Notes: a model not told the origin generated them from the sequence alone. A DNA stretch of 7,540 nucleotides from Massilia sp. UBA2604 (GCA_002339265.1 DDKG01000039.1:859-8398); one strand, 5' to 3'; shown: positions 1 to 6,740, numbered from the stretch's first letter. Made by a program: numbers and translations.

Positions 1-389
1 TCGTTGATCTGGTCTTTCGACAGCGGCTTGCCGTTGTCCTTCTGCAGCTCGAGCACGGCGCGGATATTCTCTTCCACCGTCAGCTTGCGGAACACCGAGG
101 CTTCCTGCGGCAGGTAGGACAGGCCCAGCACCGCACGGCGGTGGATCGGCAGGCTGGTGATGTCGGTGCCGTTGATGTCGATCGAGCCGGCGTCCGACGG
201 CACCAGGCCGACGATCATGTAGAACGACGTCGTCTTGCCGGCGCCGTTCGGGCCCAGCAAGCCGACCACTTCACCGCATTCGACCTGCAGCGACACGTCG
301 CGCACCACCAGGCGCTTGCCATAGCTTTTCTGCAGGCCCTTGACGACCAGGGTGCTGCAGTCATTCAGGATCGTGCCGGTGTCCTTCAT
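1..389 (-). CDS. lptB: LPS export ABC transporter ATPase LptB (partial, C-terminal part outside window)
   Basis: This is the cytoplasmic ATPase of the LptB2FGC transporter, which powers extraction of LPS from the inner membrane into the LptA bridge. The first 129 residues are present and the reading frame runs off the window edge. The Walker A motif GPNGAGKTT lies at residues 46-54, with K52 as the phosphate-binding lysine. It is followed by SFYM and by the Q-loop stretch YLPQEASVF (92-100, Q95), both typical of LptB. The ABC signature, Walker B and H-loop must lie outside the window. The start ATG (389-387) overlaps the lptA stop in an ATGA, with a good AGGGAG ribosome binding site six bases upstream inside lptA, which suggests coupled translation. 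Family and position after lptA agree, so the identification is firm. Confidence 0.96.
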   Translation of the reverse strand, partial: MKDTGTILNDCSTLVVKGLQKSYGKRLVVRDVSLQVECGEVVGLLGPNGAGKTTSFYMIVGLVPSDAGSIDINGTDITSLPIHRRAVLGLSYLPQEASVFRKLTVEENIRAVLELQKDNGKPLSKDQIN

Positions 390-934
390 TGGCCGCTCCC
401 TGCGGGCGCGCGCTTCGGCGCCAGGATCAGGGTGCCGCGGCCGCCGCCAACCTTGCTCTCGCCGCTGGCGTCGTTGCGCACGGTAGCGACTTCCTTGCGG
501 TTGTCGTAGGCGATGAACGGGGCCTTGATCTGGTTGGTCATGCGCTTGTTTTCCAGTTCCGTGACGACCGCGTTCGTGTACAGCCGCACCAGTTCGGCGC
601 GGTCCTCGTATTCGATGCGTTCCGCCTGGCCCTCGATCCACAGATCGGGCCCGCCATCGCGCTTCTGGCGGAACGTGGCGACCTTGCCCGGCAAGGCGGT
701 CAGCGTCACGCTCATATAGCCCTCGGGCGACTCCTTGATCACGGCGCGATCCGACTTGAGTTCGAGGGTGCCCCGGGTCAGGACCACGTTGCCGTGCACG
801 ATGCGCACGCCGGCGACTTCGTTGAGGTCACCCGAATCGAAGCTGATGACCGCTTCCTTGAGCGAATCGGCGCGTTCGGCAAACGCTGTCAACGACAGCA
901 GGGAGAGAACGGCGGCAGCAAAAATTTTTTTCAT
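386..934 (-). CDS. lptA: Periplasmic LPS transport protein LptA
   Basis: LptA forms the periplasmic bridge that carries LPS from LptC at the inner membrane to LptD at the outer membrane. The chosen start gives 182 residues, close to the 185 of E. coli LptA. It begins with a clear Sec signal peptide: MKK, a hydrophobic core (about residues 4-16) and a likely cleavage after AFA at residue 19. The mature part is an OstA-like beta-jellyroll with the family pattern [19 protein letters not shown] at about 48-66, and a conserved-looking GQAERIEY at 102-109. An in-frame ATG ten codons upstream (964) would put MRVNLGFRSI in front of the signal peptide. I rejected it because it spoils the signal peptide layout; neither start has a strong ribosome binding site. 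The gene sits between lptC and lptB, and its end overlaps the lptB start by four bases. Confidence 0.94.
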   Translation of the reverse strand: MKKIFAAAVLSLLSLTAFAERADSLKEAVISFDSGDLNEVAGVRIVHGNVVLTRGTLELKSDRAVIKESPEGYMSVTLTALPGKVATFRQKRDGGPDLWIEGQAERIEYEDRAELVRLYTNAVVTELENKRMTNQIKAPFIAYDNRKEVATVRNDASGESKVGGGRGTLILAPKRAPAGSGQ

Positions 935-982
935 GATGGATCTGAATCCCAAGTTGACGCGCATTACCGGGCTCTGGGCCGG

Positions 983-1588
983 TCAGCGCGCGCGTGGCGG
1001 ATAAACGATCTGCCCCCGGTTCGGCAGGTGCAGCTGCATGGTCGCATTGTTCGCGACCATGCCGGTGGTACGGAGGTTGGACGCGCCCAGCTGTACTTCG
1101 ATCGGCTGGTCGGTCTTCAGGATTTCTTCGTCGGGGAGCACGGTCAGCGCCTGCGTGCGCACCTGCAGCGCCTCGCTGGCCGCCGTCCTGGGGCGCTGGA
1201 CGTCGACGTCGCCCATCAGCTCGACACGGTGTTCCTGGTGATGGATCTGCGCATTCTTCGCGACCACCGTCATCGGCGGGCGGCCCGGCTCGACGCCACG
1301 CAGCACCGGCTCGTCGACGTGCGACACGTCGCCATTCGGAATATGGGCCAGGCGCTTGCCCGACAGGAGATAGCTCGGCTGGCCGTTCTCGGTCATGCGC
1401 ACGAAGGAGAAATTCTCGACGATGTAGTCCGGCTCGTCCGGCGGTCCGCCCAGCTGGGCGTCGATGTCGGACGCCTGCATCAGCTGCAGCAGCCAGAAGC
1501 TGCCGAAGGCGAAGAAGGTGCCGATCACGATCATCGCCAGGAGATTCCAGCGGTGCGCGGTGCGCTTGTTGACGACGACGGTAGCCAT
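983..1588 (-). CDS. lptC: LPS export system protein LptC
   Basis: LptC is the bitopic inner-membrane partner of LptB2FG and hands LPS to periplasmic LptA. The protein has 201 residues, in line with the family (about 190-200). It has a short basic cytoplasmic start (residues 1-14), one transmembrane helix at about 15-37, and a periplasmic beta-jellyroll. The family patterns YIVENFSFVRMTENGQPSY (55-73), LSGKRLAHIP (75-84) and VELMGDVDVQRP (122-133) are visible, and the C-terminal part has the TGMVANN stretch (175-181) seen in LptC proteins. The start has a GAGGT ribosome binding site eight bases upstream that overlaps the kdsC stop, with only 11 bases between the genes, so this is clearly the same operon. 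LptC is poorly conserved in sequence; context plus topology make the call strong. Confidence 0.92.
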   Translation of the reverse strand: MATVVVNKRTAHRWNLLAMIVIGTFFAFGSFWLLQLMQASDIDAQLGGPPDEPDYIVENFSFVRMTENGQPSYLLSGKRLAHIPNGDVSHVDEPVLRGVEPGRPPMTVVAKNAQIHHQEHRVELMGDVDVQRPRTAASEALQVRTQALTVLPDEEILKTDQPIEVQLGASNLRTTGMVANNATMQLHLPNRGQIVYPPRAR

Positions 1589-1599
1589 TCTGTAGAACC

Positions 1600-2154
1600 T
1601 CAGGCGAAGTAAGGCGCGAGCGCCTGGTCATAGGTGCCCTGGGCGCGCATCACCAGATCGCACACCTCGCGCACCGCGCCACGCCCGCCACCGTTCCTGG
1701 TGACGTAATGGGCGCGATGCTGCACCTCGGGATGGCCGGACGGCACGGCGACGGCGAAGCCGACACGCGCGAACAGCGGCAGGTCGATCACGTCGTCGCC
1801 GATGTACCCGCACTGCTCGGCGCTGAAGCCGGTTGCTTCCAGCAGCTTGGCGAAGCCAATGCGCTTGTCGTGGATGCCCTGGTGGACGTGCGAGATGCCG
1901 AGATCGGCGGCGCGCTTGACGACGATCGGCGACAGGCGCGCGCTGATGATCGCGGTCTGCACGCCGGTCTTGTTCAGTAGCTGGATTCCCAGGCCGTCGA
2001 GCACATTGAAGGTCTTGGTGACTTCGCCTTCGGGACCATAGGTCAGGCTGCCGTCGGTCAGCACGCCGTCGACGTCGAAGATCATGACCTTGATGCGCGC
2101 GGCGCGTTCCATGTGGGCCAACGGGGTGATGGCAGGGATAAACGTATCGCTCAT
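1600..2154 (-). CDS. kdsC: 3-deoxy-D-manno-octulosonate 8-phosphate phosphatase KdsC
   Basis: KdsC removes the phosphate from Kdo-8-phosphate, giving Kdo for the LPS inner core. It is a cytoplasmic, magnesium-dependent HAD-family enzyme without a large cap domain, usually a tetramer. The protein has 184 residues (E. coli KdsC has 188). HAD motif I is DVDGVLTDG at 27-35, with nucleophile D27 and acid/base D29. Motif II is S71 in IISAR, where many relatives have ITGR. The motif III lysine is probably K97 in HDKR. Motif IV is GDDVID (119-124). The C-terminal GGGRGAVREVCDLV (155-168) is the family tail that reaches into the neighbouring subunit's active site. The start ATG shares one base with the kdsD stop (TGATG) and has an AAGGTG ribosome binding site five bases upstream. 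Its position between kdsD and lptC supports the role. Confidence 0.97.
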   Translation of the reverse strand: MSDTFIPAITPLAHMERAARIKVMIFDVDGVLTDGSLTYGPEGEVTKTFNVLDGLGIQLLNKTGVQTAIISARLSPIVVKRAADLGISHVHQGIHDKRIGFAKLLEATGFSAEQCGYIGDDVIDLPLFARVGFAVAVPSGHPEVQHRAHYVTRNGGGRGAVREVCDLVMRAQGTYDQALAPYFA

Positions 2155-3152
2155 CAGATCACCTTGGCGCGGGTCAGGTCGTGGATGTGCAGCGCACCGA
2201 CCAGGCGGTCGTCCTCGTCGACCACCAGCATCTGGTTGATGCGGAATTCTTCCATGACGGCGACGGCGTCGACCGCCAGTTGATCCGGGCGCACGCGGCG
2301 CGGGTTGGCATGCATGACGTCGCGGATCTGGATGTTCGAGAAGTCGTGCATGCGCTCGATCACGCGGCGCAAGTCGCCGTCGGTGAACACGCCGACCGGA
2401 CGGCCTTCGGCGTCGACGATGGCGGTCATGCCCAGGCCCTTGCGAGTGACTTCAAGCAGCGCTTCGACCAGCGAGGTCTCGGGGCCGACCTTCGGCACCG
2501 CATCGCCGCTGCGCATCACGTCGCGCACATGGGTCAGCAGGCGCCGGCCCAGCGCGCCGCCCGGATGCGACAGCGCGAAGTCCTGTTCGCGGAAGCCGCG
2601 CGCGTCCAGCAGCGCCACGGCCAGCGCGTCGCCCATGGCGAGGGTCACGGTGGTGCTGGTGGTCGGCGCCAGGTTGAGCGGGCAGGCTTCCTTGTCCACC
2701 GCGATGTTCAGGTGGACGTCGGCCAGCTTGGCCAGGCGCGAGGCTGGCTTGCCGGTCATGGCGATCACGCGCGCGCCAAGGCGCTTCACGGCCGGCAGGA
2801 TGTCGAGGATCTCGGACGATTCGCCCGAATTGGAGATCGCGATCACGACGTCGTTTTTCGTGACCATGCCCAGGTCGCCGTGCGCGGCCTCTCCCGGGTG
2901 CATGAAGAAGGCAGGGGTGCCGGTGGACGCCAGGGTGGCGGCGATCTTGCGGCCGATGTGGCCCGACTTGCCCATCCCGGACACGACCACGCGGCCGTCG
3001 CAGGCCAGGATTAGCTGTGCGGCGTTCACGAAACTGTCGTCGTCGCCCAGGCGCGCCTGCAGCGCGCGGATGGCGTCCGCTTCGATCGACAGCGTTTCGC
3101 GACCCAGGTCCAGCACACGCCGGGCCAGGGTCTCGTCTAAACTCTTCGGCAT
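2154..3152 (-). CDS. kdsD: D-arabinose-5-phosphate isomerase KdsD (KpsF/GutQ family)
   Basis: This enzyme interconverts D-ribulose 5-phosphate and D-arabinose 5-phosphate, the first step of Kdo synthesis. From the chosen start it has 332 residues (E. coli KdsD has 328). An SIS domain covers about 40-175, with GMGKSGHIG (59-67) and SNSGESSE (107-114), and is followed by DFALSHPGGALGR (191-203). Two CBS domains fill about 205-332. The residues matching E. coli catalytic-site residues are present: K62, E111, E155 and H196, and also H91 in HGDLGMV. Other in-frame ATG starts are at 3176 (340 residues) and 3269 (371 residues). I prefer 3152 on length and because the 3269 start adds an unusual Cys- and Leu-rich stretch and would fill most of the divergent promoter region. 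None of the three has a strong ribosome binding site, so the start is uncertain though the gene is not. It is first in the kdsD-kdsC-lptC-lptA-lptB run. Confidence 0.95.
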   Translation of the reverse strand: MPKSLDETLARRVLDLGRETLSIEADAIRALQARLGDDDSFVNAAQLILACDGRVVVSGMGKSGHIGRKIAATLASTGTPAFFMHPGEAAHGDLGMVTKNDVVIAISNSGESSEILDILPAVKRLGARVIAMTGKPASRLAKLADVHLNIAVDKEACPLNLAPTTSTTVTLAMGDALAVALLDARGFREQDFALSHPGGALGRRLLTHVRDVMRSGDAVPKVGPETSLVEALLEVTRKGLGMTAIVDAEGRPVGVFTDGDLRRVIERMHDFSNIQIRDVMHANPRRVRPDQLAVDAVAVMEEFRINQMLVVDEDDRLVGALHIHDLTRAKVI

Positions 3153-3308
3153 TATTTTTTCATCGGTTACACTCATTTTGGAAGTATAAACGAATTGGGA
3201 AAGCAAAAAACTTGCCAGTCGTAACAAACGATAACAAGCGCCTGCCGCACCACACTCGGCATTTGCCATAAGATAACAATTTCACTGCTTATCCCCCGTA
3301 CCGCGCCA
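3153..3308. promoter_or_regulatory. Divergent intergenic region between kdsD operon and antiporter gene
   Basis: This AT-richer stretch must hold the promoters for the minus-strand LPS operon and the plus-strand antiporter, since the two are transcribed away from each other. The best -10 candidate for the operon is TATACT on the minus strand (3188-3183). It would start transcription near 3176, about 24 bases before the chosen kdsD ATG, but I see no good -35 box at 16-18 bases. The overlapping plus-strand TATAAA (3185-3190) also lacks a good -35. Two TTGCCA hexamers on the plus strand (3212-3217 and 3263-3268) resemble -35 boxes but have only weak -10 partners. I cannot fix either promoter from sequence alone. 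Confidence 0.5.
3183..3188 (-). promoter_or_regulatory. Candidate -10 box for the kdsD-kdsC-lptCAB operon
   Basis: TATACT on the minus strand matches five of six bases of the sigma-70 -10 consensus. It lies about 30 bases before the chosen kdsD start. The region 16-18 bases further upstream is a T-run without a clear TTGACA match, so this is a weak call. If it is real, the first transcribed base would fall near the alternative ATG at 3176. That start would then be nearly leaderless, which favours the ATG at 3152. Confidence 0.3.
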
Positions 3309-5288
3309 ATGCATTCCGGTCTCGAACTCACCCTCCTCCTGCTGGGCTGCGCCGTCCTGGGCGTGGTCCTGTTCCGCAGCTTGCAACTGCCGCCGATGCT
3401 CGGCTACCTCGCCGTCGGCGTCCTGATCGGCCCCCACGCCCTGGCCCTGGCCGAGGACAGCCCCACCACCCACGCCTTGGGCGAGTTCGGGGTCGTGTTC
3501 CTGATGTTCTCGATCGGCCTGGAGTTTTCGCTCGGCCAGCTACGGTCGATGCGGCGCATCGTGTTCGGACTGGGCCTGGCCCAGGTGGTGTCGACGATCG
3601 TGGCCGCCATGGGCATCGGGCTGCTGGCCGCGTATGCGTTCCCGCAGCTGCCCCTCGGCTGGCAGGCCGCCTTCGCGCTGGGCGGCGCGCTGGCGATGTC
3701 GTCGACTGCCATCGTCGTCAAGCTGCTCACCGAGCGGCTGGAACTCGAGAGCGAGCATGGGCGGCGCATCGTCGGCATCCTGCTGTTCCAGGACCTGGCG
3801 GTGGTGCCGCTGTTGATCATGATTCCGGCGCTGGCGCGCGATCCGGAAGACATGGCGATCACGCTCGGCGTGGAGGCGCTCAAGGCGGCGCTGGTGCTGG
3901 CCCTGCTGCTGTTCTTCGGCCAGAAGCTGATGGGACGCTGGTTCACGATCGTCGCCAAGCGCCGCTCGCAAGAGCTGTTCATGCTCAACCTGCTGCTGGT
4001 GACCCTGGGCGCGGCCTGGATCACCGAGCAGGCCGGCCTGTCGCTGGCCCTGGGCGCTTTCGTGGCCGGCATGCTGATCTCGGAGACGCCGTATAAACAC
4101 CAGGTGGAAGAAGACATCAAGCCATTCCGCGATGTGCTGCTCGGGCTGTTCTTCATCACGATCGGCATGCTGCTCGACCTGCGGATGGTGGCCAACCACT
4201 GGTGGCTGGTGCTGCTCCTGCTCGCGCTGGGGGTAGCGCTCAAGTTCGGCCTGATCGCCCTGCTCGCGCGCGCCTTCGGGGCCTCGCTTGGCACGGCGAT
4301 GCGCACCGGCCTGGCGCTGGCCCAGGCGGGAGAATTCAGCTTCGTGCTGCTCAATCACGCCTCCGGCTCGAAGCTGGTCGACCCGTTCGTGATGCAGCTG
4401 GTGCTGGCCTCGATGGTGCTGTCGATGCTGCTCGCCCCCTTCATCATCGCCAATATGGACCGGATCGCGATGAAGTTGTCAGCGAACGAATGGATGACGC
4501 AATCGCTGCAGCTGACACAGTTGGCGACGCGCGCCATGAAGACCCAGGACCACGTGATCATCGCCGGCTTCGGGCGCAATGGCCAGAGCCTGGCAACCCT
4601 GCTGAAGGAAGAAGCACTGCCCTGGCATGCGCTGGACCTCGATCCGGAGCGGGTGCAAGAGGCGCAGGCGGCCGGCGCCACCGTCTCGTACGGCGACGCG
4701 GCGCGCCGCGAAAGCCTGATCGCGGCCGGCATCAGCCGCGCCAGCGCGCTGGTGATCACCTTCGCCGACACGCGCCATGCGCTGAGGGTGCTGCACCTGG
4801 TGCACGAGCTTGCGCCATCGCTGCCGGTGATCGTGCGCAGCTACGACGACCGCGATACCGAGGTGTTGAAGGCGGCCGGCGCCACCGAGGTGGTGCCGGA
4901 GGCATTGGAGAGCAGCCTGATGCTGGCCTCGCACGCGCTGGTGACCCTGGGAGTGCCACTCAGGCGCGTGGTGCACCGGGTGCAGGCGGCGCGCGACGAT
5001 CGGTATGCAACCTTGCGCGGCTACTTCCACGGGGCCGACGATAGCGGCGACAGCCTTGAGCCCGGGCAGGTGCGGCTGCATTCGGTACGGCTGCATGCGC
5101 AGGCCGGGTCGATCGGCCGCAGCCTGGCGGAGCTGGGGCTGGATGGCGTCGCGGCCGAGGTGACGGCGCTGCGGCGTGGTGGCCTGGATGTGGATCCCGG
5201 ACCAGGCGTGGTGCTGGCCGCGGGCGACGTGGTGGTGGTGCGCGGGGATGGGGAGGCGGTCAGCCGGGCCGAAGACCGGTTGTTGTGA
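3309..5288 (+). CDS. Kef-type monovalent cation:proton antiporter (CPA2) with RCK domains
   Basis: This is an inner-membrane antiporter, probably exchanging K+ (or Na+) for H+; cation and trigger are not readable from sequence. It has 659 residues. The N-terminal ~385 residues form a Na+/H+-exchanger domain with many hydrophobic segments. Kef-type motifs are GYLAVGVLIGPHAL (32-45), GEFGVVFLMFSIGLEFSLGQL (58-78, split here as GEFGVVFLMF then SIGLEFSLGQL), SSTAIVVKLL (131-140) and LLFQDLAVVPLL (158-169), where D162 is the likely ion-site aspartate. The Kef linker-like HQVEEDIKPF and LLGLFFITIGM span 264-287. Next comes a TrkA-N (RCK) Rossmann domain from about 414, with GFGRNGQ (420-426) and acidic D443/D445 for NAD(H) or nucleotide binding. 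A TrkA-C domain fills about 575-659. The ATG at 3309 keeps the first membrane helix whole but has no clear ribosome binding site. No kefF or kefG ancillary gene is next to it. It is divergent from kdsD, an arrangement I recall as common in Burkholderiales. Confidence 0.93.
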   Translation: MHSGLELTLLLLGCAVLGVVLFRSLQLPPMLGYLAVGVLIGPHALALAEDSPTTHALGEFGVVFLMFSIGLEFSLGQLRSMRRIVFGLGLAQVVSTIVAAMGIGLLAAYAFPQLPLGWQAAFALGGALAMSSTAIVVKLLTERLELESEHGRRIVGILLFQDLAVVPLLIMIPALARDPEDMAITLGVEALKAALVLALLLFFGQKLMGRWFTIVAKRRSQELFMLNLLLVTLGAAWITEQAGLSLALGAFVAGMLISETPYKHQVEEDIKPFRDVLLGLFFITIGMLLDLRMVANHWWLVLLLLALGVALKFGLIALLARAFGASLGTAMRTGLALAQAGEFSFVLLNHASGSKLVDPFVMQLVLASMVLSMLLAPFIIANMDRIAMKLSANEWMTQSLQLTQLATRAMKTQDHVIIAGFGRNGQSLATLLKEEALPWHALDLDPERVQEAQAAGATVSYGDAARRESLIAAGISRASALVITFADTRHALRVLHLVHELAPSLPVIVRSYDDRDTEVLKAAGATEVVPEALESSLMLASHALVTLGVPLRRVVHRVQAARDDRYATLRGYFHGADDSGDSLEPGQVRLHSVRLHAQAGSIGRSLAELGLDGVAAEVTALRRGGLDVDPGPGVVLAAGDVVVVRGDGEAVSRAEDRLL

Positions 5289-5330
5289 TCCTGGCTGGCC
5301 GTCGCGTGGAAAATCACGCGGCTCAAGCAC

Positions 5331-5428
5331 GTCGTTCCCGCCCTCGCCGGGCGCCTTGGCGGGAACCCAATTTCTGCAATGCCGTCGAGACGCTCGCAAA
5401 CTTGGGTCCCCGCCTTCGCGGGGACGAC
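5331..5428. repeat. REPIN/BIME-like inverted pair of short palindromic repeats
   Basis: Two related palindromic units face each other. The left unit has outer arm GTCGTTCCCGC (5331-5341) and inner arm GCGGGAACCCAA (5359-5370). The right unit has inner arm TTGGGTCCCCGC (5402-5413) and outer arm GCGGGGACGAC (5418-5428). Reverse-complementing the right unit matches the left at 10 of 11 outer and 11 of 12 inner positions. The right unit folds into a perfect 8-bp stem with a CTTC loop (5406-5425). The left has a 9-bp stem with a longer 15-base loop (5334-5366). A 31-base spacer separates them. The location between two convergent genes is typical of REP elements, which are spread by REP-associated tyrosine transposases. 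It may also act as a transcription barrier in both directions, although neither stem has a T-tract. Genome-wide copy number cannot be seen from here. Confidence 0.75.
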
Positions 5429-5495
5429 TGGTTTAAGCTAGCGAGAAAGCCTTTGCAACGTTAACCTGACGGCAGCACTGAAGGGCCTTTTACCA

Positions 5496-6614
5496 TCAGG
5501 CGAACGTGACGACCTTGTTGCGGCCACCCGCCTTAGCCTGGTACAGCGCCGCATCGGCCGACGCCACCAGCTCCTGCGCCACGCCTTCGATCGCGTTGTC
5601 GCGCGCAAAATCCGATAGCGCAGCGACGCCGATCGACACGGTGACGTCGACCCGCTCGCCCGTATTCAGGCTCACCGGTTCGGCCGCCACGCTGGCGCGG
5701 ATGCGCTGCGCGACCATGCTGGCGTTTTCCAGGTCGGCGTCGATCAGCAGCACCACGAATTCCTCGCCGCCGAAGCGGCCCAGCGCATCCGACATGCGCA
5801 GCTCGGCCTTGATGCGGCCGCATACCTCGCGCAGGACGTCATCGCCACCCTGGTGGCCGACCGTGTCGTTGACACGCTTGAAGTGGTCGATGTCGATGTA
5901 CATGCACGACAGGCGATAGCCCTGGCGCCGCGCGCGCGCGATTTCTTCGAGCAGGCGGCGGTCCATGTAGCGGCGGTTGTAGACGCCGGTGAGCGAATCG
6001 GTGAGGCCGATGTACTTCAGCATCTCGTTGCTGATCACGTTCTCGAGGCAGATCGCGATGATCGAACCCATATGCTCGACGAAGTCGGTGCCCAGGTTCG
6101 GCGTGAAGCGGTTCGGATCGGTGCTGCCCAGGTTCAGGCTCCCGATCAGGCGCGTATTGCGCAACAGCGGCACCAGGGCCACGCTCTGCAGGCCGGCGGG
6201 TGGATGCGGGAACACGGCGCAGTGCTGACCCGGCGCATAGGCGCCCAGGATCGGACGCGGACGGCGCTCGGGCGACATGTCGAAGCCCAGTTCGACCGCA
6301 TGCTCGCAGAACATCAGGTTGGGGAACTGCTCGAAATCGACGCCCAGGCGGTGCATGACGGTATAGATGTCGGCGTCGGGGTCGACCAGCGACAGGGTAA
6401 CGGTGTCCAGCTCCGAGATCACCGGCAAGGTGCGGAAGATCGTGCCGATCAGTTCCGGAAAGCTGCCGGCGCCCACGATCTGCAGGTCGAAGGCCTGGTG
6501 GCGGCACATGATTTCGTGGTTGCGTTCGGCCTGCTCGAGCAGGTACGCCATGCGCGCGCGCAAGGTCTCGTTTTCCGCCATCAGTTCTCGCGTCGACGCG
6601 CTCGGCTCATGCAT
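5496..6614 (-). CDS. Diguanylate cyclase with DUF484/GAF-like sensor domain
   Basis: This is a probable cytoplasmic enzyme making cyclic di-GMP from two GTP, a signal that usually favours surface attachment over swimming. It has 372 residues and no visible signal peptide or membrane segment. Residues about 8-40 look like a short helical coiled-coil. Residues about 45-195 resemble DUF484/GAF domains, with SVALVPLLRNTRLIGSLNLG (144-163) and STDPNRFTPNLGTDFVEHM (164-182). The GGDEF domain covers about 203-372: LTDSLTGVYNRRY (204-216), metal-binding D241 in DIDHFKRVND, the active-site GGEEF (282-286), and C-terminal VSIGVA (326-331) and ALYQAKAGGRNKV (356-368). An RMSD sequence (273-276) five residues before GGEEF is a canonical RxxD inhibitory site, so the enzyme should be feedback-inhibited. 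The start has a good AAAGGA ribosome binding site seven to eight bases upstream (6627-6622). The input signal is unknown. Confidence 0.94.
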   Translation of the reverse strand: MHEPSASTRELMAENETLRARMAYLLEQAERNHEIMCRHQAFDLQIVGAGSFPELIGTIFRTLPVISELDTVTLSLVDPDADIYTVMHRLGVDFEQFPNLMFCEHAVELGFDMSPERRPRPILGAYAPGQHCAVFPHPPAGLQSVALVPLLRNTRLIGSLNLGSTDPNRFTPNLGTDFVEHMGSIIAICLENVISNEMLKYIGLTDSLTGVYNRRYMDRRLLEEIARARRQGYRLSCMYIDIDHFKRVNDTVGHQGGDDVLREVCGRIKAELRMSDALGRFGGEEFVVLLIDADLENASMVAQRIRASVAAEPVSLNTGERVDVTVSIGVAALSDFARDNAIEGVAQELVASADAALYQAKAGGRNKVVTFA

Positions 6615-6637
6615 GGAGCATTCCTTTCAGCAATAAC

Positions 6638-6649
6638 CGTAACATTACG
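6638..6649. promoter_or_regulatory. Small dyad CGTAA-CA-TTACG just upstream of the cyclase gene
   Basis: Two perfect 5-base arms are separated by two bases, about 23-35 bases before the cyclase start codon and just ahead of its ribosome binding site. The symmetry would suit a dimeric regulator or a weak leader hairpin. I recognise no known operator, and a dyad this short can arise by chance. Confidence 0.25.
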
Positions 6650-6651
6650 CC

Positions 6652-6669
6652 ATCCAATCTTGCTTGGAT
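6652..6669. promoter_or_regulatory. Inverted repeat ATCCAA-6-TTGGAT upstream of the cyclase gene
   Basis: Perfect 6-base arms around a 6-base spacer lie about 38-55 bases before the cyclase start codon. They sit in an AT-richer stretch where its promoter is expected. This could be an operator; one arm read on the minus strand (TTGGAT) could instead be part of a weak -35 box. The regulator is unknown and chance is not excluded. Confidence 0.3.
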
Positions 6670-6719
6670 ATGAAAAACCGCCTGTCCATATCGCCGAAGA
6701 TGCGGGATTGGGCGATTTT

Positions 6720-6740
6720 GCGACACTGTGGCGGTGTCGC
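6720..6740 (-). terminator. Hairpin after the MOSC gene, possible weak terminator
   Basis: Perfect 7-base arms GCGACAC and GTGTCGC enclose a 7-base loop, 26 bases beyond the stop codon of the MOSC-domain gene. On the minus strand the stem is followed by AAAAT rather than a T-tract, so it lacks the tail of a classical intrinsic terminator. It could stabilise the 3' end of the transcript or cause partial termination before the cyclase gene. Confidence 0.35.

Noticed and set aside
934..964. Longer LptA form starting at 964
   Set aside because: It would place ten extra residues before a well-formed signal peptide and has no better ribosome binding site.
389..1612. Long open plus-strand frame (407 codons) opposite lptA and lptC
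   Set aside because: It lies antisense to firmly identified genes. The translation is rich in Arg, Ala, His and Asp with no recognisable domain, as expected for a shadow frame in GC-rich DNA.
1934..1948. KdsC motif II reads ISAR instead of the more usual ITGR
   Set aside because: The motif II hydroxyl residue (Ser for Thr) is kept and all other HAD motifs are intact, so this looks like ordinary variation, not loss of activity.
2181..3189. Two long open plus-strand frames opposite kdsD (277 and 294 codons)
   Set aside because: Both are shadows of kdsD: low-complexity composition, no family motif and no ribosome binding site pattern that would support them.
3272..3285. GATAACAATTTCAC, identical over 14 bases to part of the E. 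coli lac operator and common cloning-vector sequence
   Set aside because: The match stops at 14 bases, flanking bases do not follow the lac sequence, there is no lac gene nearby, and the region is a plausible native promoter gap. Chance is the simpler explanation than vector contamination.
3404..5399. Several minus-strand frames of 138-316 codons opposite the antiporter gene
   Set aside because: The plus-strand antiporter is unambiguous by motifs and membrane topology. The reverse frames are His/Gln/Arg- or Ser-rich shadows.
6690..6716. ATCGCC...GGCGAT inverted repeat followed by TTT on the plus strand
   Set aside because: The arms are only six bases with a 15-base loop, the T-run is short, and there is no plus-strand gene upstream for it to terminate.
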